This document shows positions 49,401 through 62,500 of a DNA stretch of 64,000 bases, in pieces (the first letter of the stretch is position 1; the number at the start of each line of letters is the position of its first letter). The position numbers and the translations under genes are program-made. The DNA is from Vicia villosa (Eukaryota; Streptophyta; Magnoliopsida; Fabales; Fabaceae): assembly GCF_029867415.1 (NCBI RefSeq), contig NC_081186.1, positions 106,078,455 to 106,142,454 of the forward strand. Direction: 5' to 3'. The notes beneath the pieces were generated by a model. The model was not told the origin of the DNA. It saw only the letters and a program-made list of their open reading frames with translations, and searched no databases.

Positions 49401-49879
49401 TTCCAAAAAATTTGCCTCAACCTAGAATCAAACCAATACCACTGGGTCACTTCACCACAGTCGAATTAATTTGCAAATCAACTATATTTATACTTGTAAA
49501 TTCCAAGTTGCATCAAATACAACTCCTCGGAATTGGAAAACACCATGCATTATCATCTATCTAGGTGAGTGTGATCAATTGGTTTCAATAGAAATGATAA
49601 GTAATTGCAAGAATAACACAATACTAACTCACCAAATATAATTCAAATTGCATTTGTTTTATCAGTTTTAATTTTGTAATTCAAGTAATTGTGTGAAGCT
49701 TCACTGAGTGCATGCCAATTGTTTGATGTTTTGTTCTGTAAGCATTTTTCATATTTTGGTATGCAAAAATCATCATTTTTTAATCATGGGTTAAAAGGAT
49801 TACGAGTTTATTTAGTTGGCAATGTTTGATGATTAGTCTTAACCATGCAAATTGCCAACATTGCTTAAAAGGATTACGA

Positions 49880-50800
49880 GTCTATTTACCAAAAATAACG
49901 GCTGACTGATAAGCTAGCTGATAGCTTATAGCTTATAGTTGATGGTTGATGACTGATAACTTATAGCTTATGGCTGATGATTGAGACTGATAACTAATAA
50001 GCTAATTTAAGTATTTGGTAAAATTAATGGTTCAAATAACTTATAAATATAAAATGACATAAAAGATATCTAATATATGATTATTATATTTTAAATTAAA
50101 AAAAAAATTATAAAGATAAAAGTGGGCTTTTATAAAAATATTAATGATAAAAAAGAAAGAAAAAAATGGTAAACTATAACCTATAAGCTAAAACGATATT
50201 TGAAATAGCGTCTAGAAAATAAGCTATAAGCTAGCAAAATAAGTTATAAGCTCAAGATAAAAATACAGTTACCAAACAGGTCTAATGCTTTGTTTGATAA
50301 AACTAGTTGGTAGCTTGTAGCTGGTAGCAGGGGCGGTTCTAAGGCCCAACTAGCCCGGGTTCTTTGTACTCCCCAAATTTAATAGCCGGTTTTTAGATAA
50401 AATAAGGGGAAAATTAGGGGCAAAATTAATAAAAATAGGGTGTGAAAATTAAAACAGATGAATAATTAATGGTTTAAAGTTTTTGCTCAGGCTGCCTAAA
50501 ATTCCTAGCTCCGCCACTGGCTTATAGCTGGTGACTGATAGCTGATAAGCTAACATAATTGTTTGGTAAATTAGTTGTTTCATTAGCTAATAGAAACAAA
50601 ATGACATAAAAGGACATTTTAATTAATAGGGGTAATAATATATTTTGTTAAAATAATAAGGGTATAAATGGAAGAAAAAACCACAAGCTCAAAAGCTACT
50701 TCAAATAGCTTTTGAAAGAAAAGTTAAAAGCTAGTTAAAAAACTAAAAACTAAAAGAGAGTTACCAAACAGAACTTCTTCATTAATGTGAGCTGAAAAAC
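49880..50800. mobile_element. Two 'agctgatagctt' MITE-like repeats, one with a nested element
   Basis: Two related repeats rich in 'gcttatagct' and 'gctgataagct' lie at about 49,890-50,285 and 50,286-50,790, each ending near 'ttaccaaaca'. The second is split by a GC-richer insert at about 50,328-50,519 with inverted ends 'caggggcgg' and 'ccgccactg'. Confidence 0.6.
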
Positions 50801-51702
50801 TAAAAATTCTTTTTGAGATCTTACCAAATAGACCCTAAATTGTCATACGAACTTATAAACTATAAACTCAACATTATGTCTTACCAAATAAAACCTACAT
50901 TAATCTTGACTATAGTATTTTAGAGAAAAAAATAATAAAAATTACAAAAACAACACAAATAAAAGTGGGTGAAAAAAAAGATGGATCCATTTATTAAAGA
51001 AAAATTGCTAGCCTCATTGCCATCGGAGAAACTTGATAATAATGAATCTTAAAAGCAATCAATTCAATTTGCCTACAATTGTGCAAATGATTTTAAGATT
51101 TTCACCTAAAAAATGTAGACAGCACATTATTCGTTAGGTTATTTTCTATTTTTGCTGTGCTTTTCTCCAAAAAATAAAAAATAAAAAATCCTAAGTTGAT
51201 GTATATGATACCTTAAATTTAATAACTCCACGTCATTATGTGTGGAATAAAAAAGTTGGAGTATTCTCCATGTTTATACTAATTATAAAGTGTGGGGTAG
51301 TTAATAGGTTTAATTAATAATTTAATCTTATGATTCATTTTAGAAATTTTGTTAGGTGTTTGAATCAGGTTTAGTCAAAATATAGTGATTTAGTGAGAAT
51401 TTAGAAAACTACACTCATTTAAATATAACATATAAAAATTAAATGGATTTTACAAAACTGGAACAGTCAAAATTTATTATTTTTTTAATAATCTTTATCT
51501 AATTGGAAATTAGTGTTTTTATATGATAGTTCTGTTTTGTGTCTTTTTATAAAGTTAAAGAGTTTATTATATTATTATAGTTTAATTCAAATATTCACTT
51601 TTCATACTAAACTATAGGATAGAATCGTGTTTATTAATGTGTGAAGCACTGGTACGTAGAAGTGGGAATAAAACATCAAAATCAAATACACTAAAATTGA
51701 AC

Positions 51703-51705
<3 letters not shown>

Positions 51706-51763
<58 letters not shown>
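51706..51763. repeat. (TA)n microsatellite
   Basis: Nearly pure TA dinucleotides, about 28 copies, unrelated in position to the RNase array. Confidence 0.95.
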
Positions 51764-51766
<3 letters not shown>

Positions 51767-51849
51767 GTTACTAAAAGAACAAAGCTTTTAGGTCATTGCT
51801 TAATCCATCAAGACTACTTTTTGTTATTACTTTTTGTTCTTTCTGAAAT

Positions 51850-52356
51850 TAATTATACCCGCAAAACGGGTGGGGGCTCGTCGGGTCGGTCCACACATCC
51901 GTAGAAAATTAGCTGGTTGTATTGAGATTTTGGACCCGCCGTCCGTCAAAGCTTGTCTCGCCAAAATCCGTCTTCCGCCAAAACCCGTCTTGCCTATTCG
52001 TTCAGTTTGTCTCGACTTAAGTCCGTCATTTTTTAGTTAATTCTAAAAATTTCAATTTTTGATGGTTTTAATTTATACATTTATTTGTAAATATATGTAT
52101 TATTTTTTAAGTAAAATTTGTTAAAAATATGCTTTTCTAAAAAATTATTTTAAAAAATAAGTTAAATTAATCTATTAAAAAATAATAATAAAATAATAAA
52201 AAAATAGGCGGGCAAGCCCGCCGCCCCCAACCCGCCATCTTGGTGGGGCGGACATGATTTTCATGTCCATTATTTCACTTGGCGGGCTTGTCCGCCCCGC
52301 TTGGTTTTTGGCGGACTTTAGGCGGAGCGGGCGATCCGCCTTGCCACCCCTAACCA
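51850..52356. repeat. GC-rich repeat fragment
   Basis: Two GC-rich blocks ('aaacgggtgggggctcg' and 'ggcgggcaagcccgccg') stand out in AT-rich DNA. The right edge 'ttgccacccct' matches the terminal repeat of the element at 54,097-54,429, suggesting a related hAT-type MITE that has lost its other end. Between 52,360 and 53,880 I see only AT-rich intergenic sequence. Confidence 0.5.
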
Positions 52357-53892
52357 CAAGTATAATAATTTTATTTAAAGTGATTTTTAGGGGGTAAATT
52401 GGTCCATTCATTCATTTTTTACAACAAATTATTTTTTTGTCAAATATTATTGGTTGAAATTCACCATTTAAAGGTGAACAAGTATGATGTCGTATCGTAG
52501 ATTCTAACTCGTGCTCATACCTCTGATATTTTACGCAATTATCAATTGAGTTGATTTAACGAGACTACACCAAATAATCTTTTAATAATAAATTTGTTGC
52601 TTTCAAAAGTCTTGTGATTAAATGGGACGACAAAAACATTTTTTTTTTATGTTCTCAATTATTTTAAGGTTTTAGGTGGATATGTAATATCAAAATTTCT
52701 TGTAACCATAATTGTTTGGCCCATTAACACTTCTGAAACTCGTCTCATAAATCCTCAACTGACAAAGTTTAATTATAAATAACAATCAAGGAGAAATAAT
52801 ATGTTATGTTTTGTATCAAATGAAATGTATAAGTTCCTATAAAAACATATTTCAAACTAAGAAAATTTATCAGAATTTCCTTGCATGCTTTGTTTTTTAA
52901 CATAGTCTAACCTAATTTAATATGACAAATATTCTTTGAATGAGAGTTCACTAGTCACTAGTTAAGTGGACAGATGATTAGTCTATAACAATTGATTGCC
53001 GCCAACTTGTTGTTGCTATTTTCAATCTTTCTTTTTGGTTTAGTGGTTTCTTCATAGTTCACATAATATTAAATTTTCTTTTGCTTATATTCGTGAGTTT
53101 AGGTATGGAGTTTTCATCTCAATTTTGCATCAATTAACCCATTCCGTATGTAACCCGCAATGTTCAATCCAAAAATTTGAATTTATTCATCCTACAAACT
53201 TACAAACTTTAGCCCATTATTTTATTTATTTCGTTTGTTAAAAATAGGAAAGTAAGAACACTTGACGTGTGTTGTCATTGATTTCCCTTATTTGAGAAGA
53301 ATATGATTCTCTCATGTAAATGATTTAGACAATTTCTTTTGTCAATAAAATCAAATTATATCAAGCATTTTGATCCAATCACACTGTCTAAATTGAAAAT
53401 ACAAAACCTAATATAATGAACAAAATCTTCTATTTCAACTCAAATAAACTAGGGTCACTTTGTTTTGACTTTTAAGAAAAATGATTTTTATAATATAATA
53501 ATTTTTTATTTAAATAAATTCATAAAAAAAACTTTTTAAAAAAAATTTAACTGAAAAATCAATTTAAATATTCTTATTAAAATATTATTTTATGTATTTC
53601 ATCATTTTATTGTAACATTCTTTTGATATCAAAATTTTAAAAAATCACTTAAATTTAATGCTATTTTAAATAATTTTTCATAAAAAATTATTTTAAAAAT
53701 ATATCATTTTGAAAAAATTGTGATTTTAACTATGTTTTGATCTTCAATAATATATATTTATATTTTACAATGTCAAAACTAGTTTTTCATTTTATAAAAA
53801 ATAAATTTAAAAAGTTTTAATATTTTGAAAAACAACTTTATAAAAATCGTTTTTAAAAATTCAAAAATATTTATTCTCTTAAGTTAAAACAA

Positions 53893-54560
53893 ATGTGTCC
53901 TAAAGCCCGTATTTTTATCCGACTCTTCCTTTTCTTTTACTTTTTTTTCCCTTTGCTTCGACAACAGTTGCAGCTCCGCCACCAAATATTGTAGAAACAT
54001 CAACAACTCCACCAAAAGGACCTGATGCTAATTTCTCTCTTCCACTAACATTTAGCTTAACAAAATCGTTGTCATTGACTTTCCTTAACAACAATTTAGG
54101 GTGGCAAACGAGCATCCTCGTCTCATTTAGGTCTGCTCTGCAAAAGCCCGTTGAAAAAATAGGATGAACATATTTTATGGTGCGGGCCTAAAACCTTTGT
54201 CAGTCCAGCACTAAAAGTGAAGGCGGGGTAGAACGAATTTGCAACACTAGACTTTTTAAGTCTATAAATACAAAAAATTATGTAAATGTCTGTGCCTGCA
54301 AAAACCCACAAAAAATGGGATGGGGCGGACACAGTAGAGGGTGCAGGCCTAAACCCTTGGCCTGCCCCGCACAAAAGTGCGGGTGAAATTGACATGCCCA
54401 ATGGGTCGGGCTCATTTTTGCCACCCCTAGCAATAACACAATATGCTCATCCTCGTTCTCAAATTCAACTAAGCCTATGATATGTTTGACATCATCGGCG
54501 AAAAAGGCTATGTTACCTCCCAAAATGATCAACAAGTATGCTGCGATATATGATCTTCAT
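53893..54560 (-). pseudogene. RPP2: 60S acidic ribosomal protein P2 retro-pseudogene, split by a MITE
   Basis: The minus strand from ATG 54560 gives Met-Lys-Ile-Ile and then, after a 1-bp frameshift, Ala-Ala-Tyr-Leu-Leu-Ile-Ile-Leu-Gly-Gly-Asn, the start of protein P2. It continues Ala-Asp-Asp-Val-Lys-His-Ile ... Glu-His-Ile-Val-Leu-Leu to 54,430. A 333-bp MITE follows, then the protein resumes with Arg-Lys-Val-Asn-Asp-Asn-Asp-Phe-Val, Ser-Gly-Arg-Glu-Lys-Leu-Ala-Ser and a Gly/Ala-rich hinge. Another frameshift precedes the acidic tail Lys-Glu-Glu-Ser-Asp ... Gly-Phe. No introns are seen apart from the MITE, so a retrocopy is likely. P2 normally forms the ribosomal stalk; this copy cannot encode it. 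Confidence 0.88.
54097..54429. mobile_element. hAT-type MITE inside the P2 pseudogene
   Basis: About 333 bp with terminal inverted repeats 'tagggtggcaaa' and 'tttgccacccct(a)'. Internal words such as 'gcgggcctaaa' and 'gcaggcctaaacccttgg' repeat. The flanking 8-bp sequences match only about 5 of 8, so the target duplication is decayed or misjudged. It disrupts the P2 reading frame exactly between codons for Leu and Leu/Arg. Confidence 0.8.
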
Positions 54561-54716
54561 ATTTGACTGGATTGAGATTTTGCAACGACTCCTTATATGA
54601 ATAGTGTGAGTGTAGATCTTGACAATTAAGTATAAGGTAAAATAGTATTGTAATTTGAAGAAAGAAAAATTAGAAAGATTGATGAATGGTTGAGATGTAA
54701 AAAAATAGAAAACTTA

Positions 54717-54972
54717 GGGTATGTTTGGATATCGCGAAATGAACGGAGCGGAATGGAATGGAGCGGAGTGGGATGGAGCGGAGTGGAACGGAGCGGAACG
54801 AATGTACCATTCCATTGTTTGGAAATTTTAGAACGGAATAAGACTAATTATTCATTCCGCCCAAATCGGAGGGGAAGAAATATGGTGGTAAGTGATGGAA
54901 TGGAATGGAATCCATACCACTCCTTTCCGCTCCGCTCCATCCGTTTTTAAATTATCCAAACAACGGAATATC
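54717..54972. mobile_element. MITE with GGAGCGGAATGG-type repeats
   Basis: Inverted ends 'gtttggatat' and 'attatccaaac' bracket stretches of ggagcgg/ggaatgg repeats and their inverted counterpart 'tccgctccgctccat'. The compact foldback layout fits a non-autonomous DNA element. From 54,973 to 55,930 only AT-rich sequence is seen. Confidence 0.65.
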
Positions 54973-55929
54973 CTTTATGTGTGATTTTTACTGATTTCCA
55001 ATAAAAATTTGATAAGTATATAATTTTCTCCCACACGTACATAATTTTCTCCTATTTTCATCCTTTAAACGATATTTAAGTACACTTATCATATTTTCAT
55101 TGGAAATAATAAAAATCCTACATAAAAAATTGTATATAAATTTTCTCCTTTTAAAAATTGGTAAAATAGCTATTAAAATGTAACATGAAATAATTTAATA
55201 GTGAAATATTATCCAAAATTGATTGACGTATATTTCAATAATTTAGGAAGATGTCTTTTAAAGTATCGGTAATCATACATTTTTATTTTAGTGGTTAGTT
55301 ACATGTACTCACTTCTATATTTATTTTTATTTGATTTTAATCTATCTATTATAGATTTTTTTTTACGGATATCCATTAAATTAAATTAAATTATCATGTC
55401 TAATCACCCTATCATTTATGAGTAACTTAGGGATTTATAATGTTTTTTTTATTGGACTAGTGACCAATATATTTTAAATAATTATTTACATAAAGATAAA
55501 ATACAGTGGTCCTAATTTAAATTTGAAATTCTATATAAAATATCTTTGTAGCTAACCATGTTAATATAAATGAATAATCAATTCTCTTAATAACCTGATC
55601 AAGTGTTAAGTAAAGGAAAGTTATTGTGACTTTTTAATTTTCTCTTGTGGGCACACTAGTTGTTAACTACTCATTATATATCTTAGATAGTTTTTAAATT
55701 ATGGTAAATAATAAGTCAACATCAGCTATTTAACCACATCAAATACCAGCATCTCTAAATATAATTAGACTAAATCACGCGAAGTAAAAAAAATTAACTC
55801 ATGTATCAATTTAGATGACTATTTTTATAATTTAAATTTTTATTTTTATGTGAGATGATACCAAAAATCTAGGGAGAATTCGATTAAACATGACACTTGA
55901 CAACTAAAATACTAAGTTTTTTCAAATCT

Positions 55930-57760
55930 AAATTGTGATAAGGAGGAGAATGAATAAGATATACGAGTTTAATATTAAGGGTGTTTGGCTTAGTGATGCA
56001 AAGAACTTTATGAGGGAAGCGTATAACTTCTTCATGCAACTATTTCAATATAATGGTTCTTATCATCCTCGTATTTTTAATATTGAAGGGGTCCATCAAA
56101 TTGAACAGAAGCTACATAATACTATCATTTTGTGATTGGTATATATTAGTTAATGAAGTTAATTGCGTCATCTTCTCAATATAGTCTTACAAATCCTCGT
56201 GTACATAAGGTTTTCAACCTCTTCTTAACTATTTATTGGTACATTTTTGGTAAAGATGTGTGACATCTTGCTCCTAAGGCATTTAGTACCTTCTTGATCA
56301 TCTCAAACTAATTGAGACTATGACTATCTTCATTTTGAAGGCCGATGCTTCCTTTACTCTAAGGAAATTTTCACCATTATTCTCTGTGATATATATGCTT
56401 CTCAAAACCATCTATAAAGCTTTGGTTTTCCGCATTTGCGATCTCTTGGATAAATTCACTAACCTCCATTAAAAGTAGCTTTATTCTTAAAAGTGAAAAC
56501 GTAAATAATGAGATTATTGCAGAAAAGGTTATGCACCATATGCACACAAAAAAGGGAGAAAAAGTTATTTTCTTTTTAAGGTTGACTTCGAGAAAGCTTA
56601 TGATATGATAGATTAATGATTCTCAAACTCACTCTCGAAGACTTTAACTTTTCTGTTAAAATTATTGCTCTTATTATGTGTTGTATCACCTATCCTTCTA
56701 TTGTTTTGAAGTGGGATAAAGAAAAGTTGAATTTTTTTCTTCTAAAATAGGTTTTGGGAAGATACGTTGTCACTTTACCTCTTCCTCTTTTTCTCCTTTG
56801 TGTGGACAAACCGTCCTTTCGTATTCAATAAAAGGTTAACTTTAAACATTGGCTACCCGTAAATATCTTCAATAATTATCCTCTTCTCTCAAACTTTTTC
56901 TTTGATGATGAATGATTATTGTTTACCGAGGCTAAAGCCTCTCAGTAAGGTCAGTTCAAAATATTATTAATAATTTTTGTTGGTCTTCTGGTTTAAAGGT
57001 AAACATTCAGAAATATAGGCTTTATCTCTCTTTTAATGTCTCTAGATCCAAAGTTTTGAAGTTTTAATCCATGACAGAGTTCCAACATACATACAATTTG
57101 GGTAAGTACCTTATTTTCCTATGCTTACAAGTAGAATGTAAACTTATGATTTCAACTATATTTGGGATAAAATTAACGGTCATCTTGTTGGAAGATCAAC
57201 TTGCTCAATAGAGTTAGCCATACGACTCTTCCCTATAGTGTTATAATAATTATACATATTTACAGTATGTAAAATCTTTGACTTCCTAGTTATGTGTATA
57301 ATAATATTGATTTTACTATTCACAACTTTGTATGGTTTGACTAAGTCATTTTTTCATCAATTGTTGCAGAATTTGGAAAGCTAAAAATGAAAAAAAAGTC
57401 AAATAGAAAGCCTACTTCATTGATTATAATTTGTATTTTTAACTTATATGCTTTAATTTTGCAAATTTTGAACACTCTTATTAGCACACATACTACAAGG
57501 CAAGTAGAGTGGTTACATTCAACTGCTATTGAATTGAAGTTGATCATAAATGAAAGTTTTTTTTGACAAACGGGGGCGTGCTAGTTTTGAAGGTCTTTTA
57601 TACAATAAGCTTGGCTAGTGGATCCATGATCTCTTTGTATTTTGTGGACGTGCTTATAATCACAAAGCTCTATACCATCCTTAAAAGGCTCTAGTTTGCT
57701 TGACTTAGGATATCCTACATCCCCTTTGAGCTAGATATTAAATATACTATTGATTTTATC
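55930..57760 (+). mobile_element. Degenerate LINE (RT to RNase H-like part)
   Basis: Non-LTR reverse transcriptase pieces appear in order with many stops. Arg-Arg-Arg-Met-Asn-Lys-Ile near 55,945 is the upstream region of plant LINE RTs. His-His-Met-His-Thr-Lys-Lys-Gly-Glu-Lys near 56,535 is followed by Asp-Phe-Glu-Lys-Ala-Tyr-Asp near 56,590 and Leu-Ser-Leu-Tyr-Leu-Phe near 56,770. Leu-Leu-Asn-Arg-Val-Ser-His near 57,200 leads to Ile-His-Asn-Phe-Val-Trp near 57,320. An RNase H-like tail (Arg-Ala-Ser-Phe-Glu-Gly-Leu-Leu ... Trp-Ile-His ... Cys-Gly-Arg-Ala) lies near 57,570-57,660. No element ends were defined. Confidence 0.78.
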
Positions 57761-57900
57761 CCTAAATAGGACAATACTTACCAATTGTATGTTAGTGTTC
57801 TTGACTAAATTTGTATCGATAAAACACATGTCCGATCTTTGTCGTTCACTCATACTCCTCGATTTTAGTTTTTTTCTTTTATGTTTGTAATAAAAAAAAA

Positions 57901-59299
57901 AGGCTAAATACCCTTTTGGTCCCTTAAGTTTAACTAAATTGTTCAAAAAGGTTCACGTTAGTCTTTTCCGTCCAATTTTTTGAAATGACGTTAACTTTTG
58001 CACTAGTGGCATCTGACGTGACACCTGTTTGTACGCGTGACATCTATTCATAATCAGACAACTAACTTACCACCAAGCAAATATATATTAAGTTTATATA
58101 ATTTAGAAATGATATAATTTGTATATATATATATATATATATAAAGAAATATGAGAGAGAGTAACTCCTTCAGCTTTCCCTCTCTTCCCATCATCTTCTT
58201 GATGTCCCTTCTAAAAACATCCATGGCCAAATTTTCCTCAACCTCAAAATTCAACCGAAAATTAAAAATGGAGATATGGTTTAACTCATTTTTTCGCCCT
58301 TAGCTCGAATCTCCAAACCAAATTCCCAGAATCATCATCAACCTTATTTAATTTTAAATTTTGTTCAGAAACCCTAGAGCTTAGAAATTAAATCAACTGA
58401 TGAATATTTACAAACTCAAGAAAATAATATGGGGGTATTACTACAAAATTGGAAGAGCACACAATTCAAATCACACAATTCGAAGCGCACACAATTCATT
58501 TCCAACTTCTGAAGCGAACTGTTGATTTTTCAAATACATAATTACACTCTTATGTGCTTTATATCGCTACTAAAGAGTTTTGTGCAGATATGGGTTCATG
58601 GAAGTTTCATACTTTCTCATTTGTTTAACTATTTAGTTCAATTTTAGATGTAGTTTTTTCTTTTGCAAAATAGTCAGATTTCTAAAATTCAACTTTCCAA
58701 CTACAATGAGATATTTAAGCCTTTAGTTGTATGCATCTTTGATTATATAGCTTCTTAGTATTTCATCAAGTTCATTTCATGCTATTTGATTATTTATCAA
58801 AGGTACACCCAACTATTCTTCGTATGGTTTTGCATCTATATGACAAAGATGTTAGTGTCCGACTTGCCTGCTGGGTAATCAGTCATCATCTTGGATATTC
58901 CTTGTATTGGATATTCATAGAGAATAACATTGTAAATCATTTCTTTTTGGAACATACTTGACATAATACTCTGAGATTAAGATTGAAAATCATTACTGCT
59001 ATGGATGAAGTTTAATACTTTACTGCTATAGAAGACTAAGATTTAAGAAAAAAATGAAATGTAAATATATATAAATTATTTGTAAATTAAGTAAACGTGA
59101 AGTAACTTGGCAGAGTGGTACCCATGTCGGGTAACAGCCAAGTTAAAATTAAGTAGAAGCCGTTAATAAAAATTGGACGGAAAGAATAAACGTGGATCTT
59201 TTTTAACAATTAAATGATCATTTTAGAACTTTTTAAAGATAAATAACCAGAATGCAAAACCTCAAGATAAATTTAAGGACAAAAAAGAATATTTAGCCT
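57901..59299. mobile_element. 1.4-kb TIR element (aggctaaata family)
   Basis: The left end 'aggctaaatacccttttggt' and the right end 'aagaatatttagcct' are inverted matches, and similarity continues inward in patches (cacgtt/aacgtg, 'ttccgtccaattttt' and its complement), so the TIRs may exceed 100 bp. Both sides abut A-rich sequence, so I cannot call the target duplication. The interior has no domain I know. Long TIRs suggest a Mutator-like non-autonomous element (inference). Confidence 0.65.
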
Positions 59300-59550
59300 A
59301 CAAAAATTGACTATGAAAATTCCTGGTAATTAATATTGTTGGAGGTAAAAAAATATAAAAAAATTCTAATTTTTAAATTTTATAAATATTAATTAATTTG
59401 GAAATATCAAAATGACCTACTTCACAATCAATTAAAATCGATTAAAATCTAGTGAAAAACAAAAACAACTTGTGAAAAAAGCGTAGTAGTGGAATCCCAA
59501 TCCCCAACCTCAGCAACTAGATCCAGTGGGATAGCACTTTGAATCGAACA

Positions 59551-62500
59551 ATGATTGGGTTACGAGCTTTATCTTTTCTCGGAATCGCTTTTCTTCTTTC
59601 CTTAGAAGATAGAATCTCAACGCCCGTTTGCAATAATCCCGTTGCGGAAGCAGATTCCTTAAAGGTCATGATGGTTGCTGACCTTTTGCTTCTAGGCTCG
59701 GAAGCTGGTTACATTAACCGCTTCTTCAGAGATCACTACATGTCCAAATTCTTTCGGGTATTTTTTCTTTCTTAGGATTCACCAATTCTATTATACTAGG
59801 GTTTTACAAGAGGTTCTAGAAAATCTATGCTTGTTCGTTCATAAGCTTTCTGTATAGTTTATAGTTTTTACACCATACAACTTATAATGTATTTACCTGT
59901 AGTGTCTGTTTGGTTCAGCGGTGACGAGAATTGATTATGAGGGAATTGATTTTGTAGAATTGATTCTGGTTAAAAGTGAGTTGAATGTTAAAGTGATTTA
60001 TGTTTGAATACATTTATGTAAAAGTGAGTTGAACAATAAATATTGGTGTAAAAATCACATTTAAACTTAAAAGCTACAAATTTTAGCTTTAAGTAGAATC
60101 AATTCTGGAGGCAGAATAAATTTACTTTAAAAGAACCAAAAAATTCTCAAAATGATTCCAAAATCAATTCTACACCTTTAGAATTGCTGTTGTCTCTTTC
60201 AAAAAGCTAAGCCAAACATACACGTAGTGTGTTTGGTTCCGTGGTGAAAATAATTGATTTTGAAAGAATTGATTCTGTAAAATTGATTTTAGCAAAAAGT
60301 GAATTTAAGGTAAAGTGATTTATGTTTGGATAGATTTATGTAAAAGTGAGTTGAACGATAAATTTCAATGTAAATATCACATTTAAATTTCAACAGCTAC
60401 AAAGTTTAGCTTAGAGTAAAATCAATTCTAACTTACAAGAACCAAACACCGAAAATCATTCCAAAATCAATTCTATGCCTCCAGAATTGCTTTTGGCTCT
60501 TCCAAAAGCTAAACGAAACATATACCCCAAACATACACATAGTTTGCCCCCACTGCCCATTCAATTGGATGTATAGGTCCGGTTTGGATAAACAAATTGT
60601 TTGTAGCTTATAGAAAAATGATCTGTCTAGCTTATTTCAGAGAACTCAAGTAATATGTATTTTTTTCTTTAAACACTTTGCAATTTGTAAAAAAGTTGTT
60701 TTTTAGAAAAGAATCTCAAAATAAGCTAATCCAAACACAATGCAGTAATCAGTTTATGTGACCTGTGTTGGATATCTCATGATTACAAAATTATTCCAGG
60801 TTTTGTAATATTTTTGTACTGCGAATCATCATGCCAAGGATTAGAATTCTGGTTTACGTCATTGTTGAATTTGAACCATCCACATATGTGTTCTTCCATT
60901 ACTCCGACCCTTTTAATTTAATAATGCACCAACTGGCCAGAAATCTTTTGAAAGTTTGAAGCCTGATTTGCTTATTGTCTTGGGGGATGTTTCTGCAAAA
61001 GGTTCGAAGTTAACAAAAACCAAATGGCTGTCGGTACTCCATCAGTTTTACCAAATGGTGGGGCCCTTTGTTGATCTTCCATTCCATGCAACTCTCGGTG
61101 ACAGAGATATTGGAGAATGCAGTGATCTTGATGTGAATAAAGTCAATTGGATTTCTCGCAAGTTACCAGGATTGGATCGTTCTGGCTGTGGTGCATTTGA
61201 TATTGGTAATATCAGTTTTGTTTCACTGAATGCCGTTGCCTTGCTTTGTGACAACAGTAGTTTACGTTTTGATGTTGAAAAAGTAATAGAGAGCGAAAGT
61301 TTAGTACTTCGTGAGGTAACAGAGGCAACAACAACAAAAACAAGAAATCATTCCACGCACTCTGCAGATGCCAACTATAACTTTTTTTGGAGGGAAAGCA
61401 CACTGTCGTCTGGATCAGGTCCTGTCCTTCTGCTGCACTTACCGTTGGACCGAACTAGAAACGAGCGCTTTGGTGGCACTGAAGGTTTTGAAAGATCTTC
61501 TAGCTCTTTTATAGAGCGGTTAAATGTGGTGCCAAAAAACAGGTTACTAGACATTCTTTCATATGAATCACACATACCTTACGATTTTTGAATTCTTGAA
61601 AATTTCTGAATGATGTTCGTGGTTCACCAATCACCGTATAATGCCCACAGTATATAATATTACTGAAAATTCATGAATGATAAATTCATGATTCTATGAG
61701 TAAACTCTCTAGTATGATTAAACTCTTCAGTGCATATTCTTACACACACATTCATACAATGGTAAGAAAGAGCATACATTTCCATGTCATTTGAGTGTTG
61801 TGAGGTTCTTTTTCTCCCTTAGAAAAATTATACATTTAGTCACTGGTTATATTTGTCATATTGGTAGCTTTATTTTAGTTTATAGCTATACATTCTTGCA
61901 GTATTCATGCGTCTAGACTCTCTATTTCATATAGTTATGTGGTAAATTTTTTCATATTAGGGAGCTCGTTGGGACTGGCGTGTACAATTTACTTCATACC
62001 CTCCCACTGAATGCTTCTGAGTATATTTTACAAGCTCTGAGGCCAAGGTAATCAAGTGCTTATTTGATTGTGAATTCATATAACAAATACTTGTTTATTT
62101 TGAACTAAACTAATCTTACCTGTAAATCATGTGATATTATCTTCATAATCTTGCATTTCAAATTTCAGATGATTTGAACATTCGCAGATATGTTATCTAA
62201 AATTGAATATTTTTTGGTTACTTTTGAAAATTACTTCCGATTATTATTTTGTTGTGTGCATGATTACTAGCTGATTCGTTTTGCAGTTTCATATTTAATA
62301 TTTAAATTGATGAATGACCATGGATGGCTTAACTTTCTGTCTAAGTTTTGGTCAATTGGGGCAATGCTCAAAAGTTGATTCCTTCTAGGAGTTGTAAATC
62401 AGTTGACATGCCTCCTGTTTTTCTACAGGATCATCTTTAGTGCTCACAGGTATACATTTTCTGACCACGTCCATTTCGATAGAACTCGGGAGATTATTGT

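Noticed and set aside
54690..54950. 86-codon frame rich in Trp-Ser-Gly
   Set aside because: It is a translation of the ggagcgg/ggaatgg repeats of a MITE.
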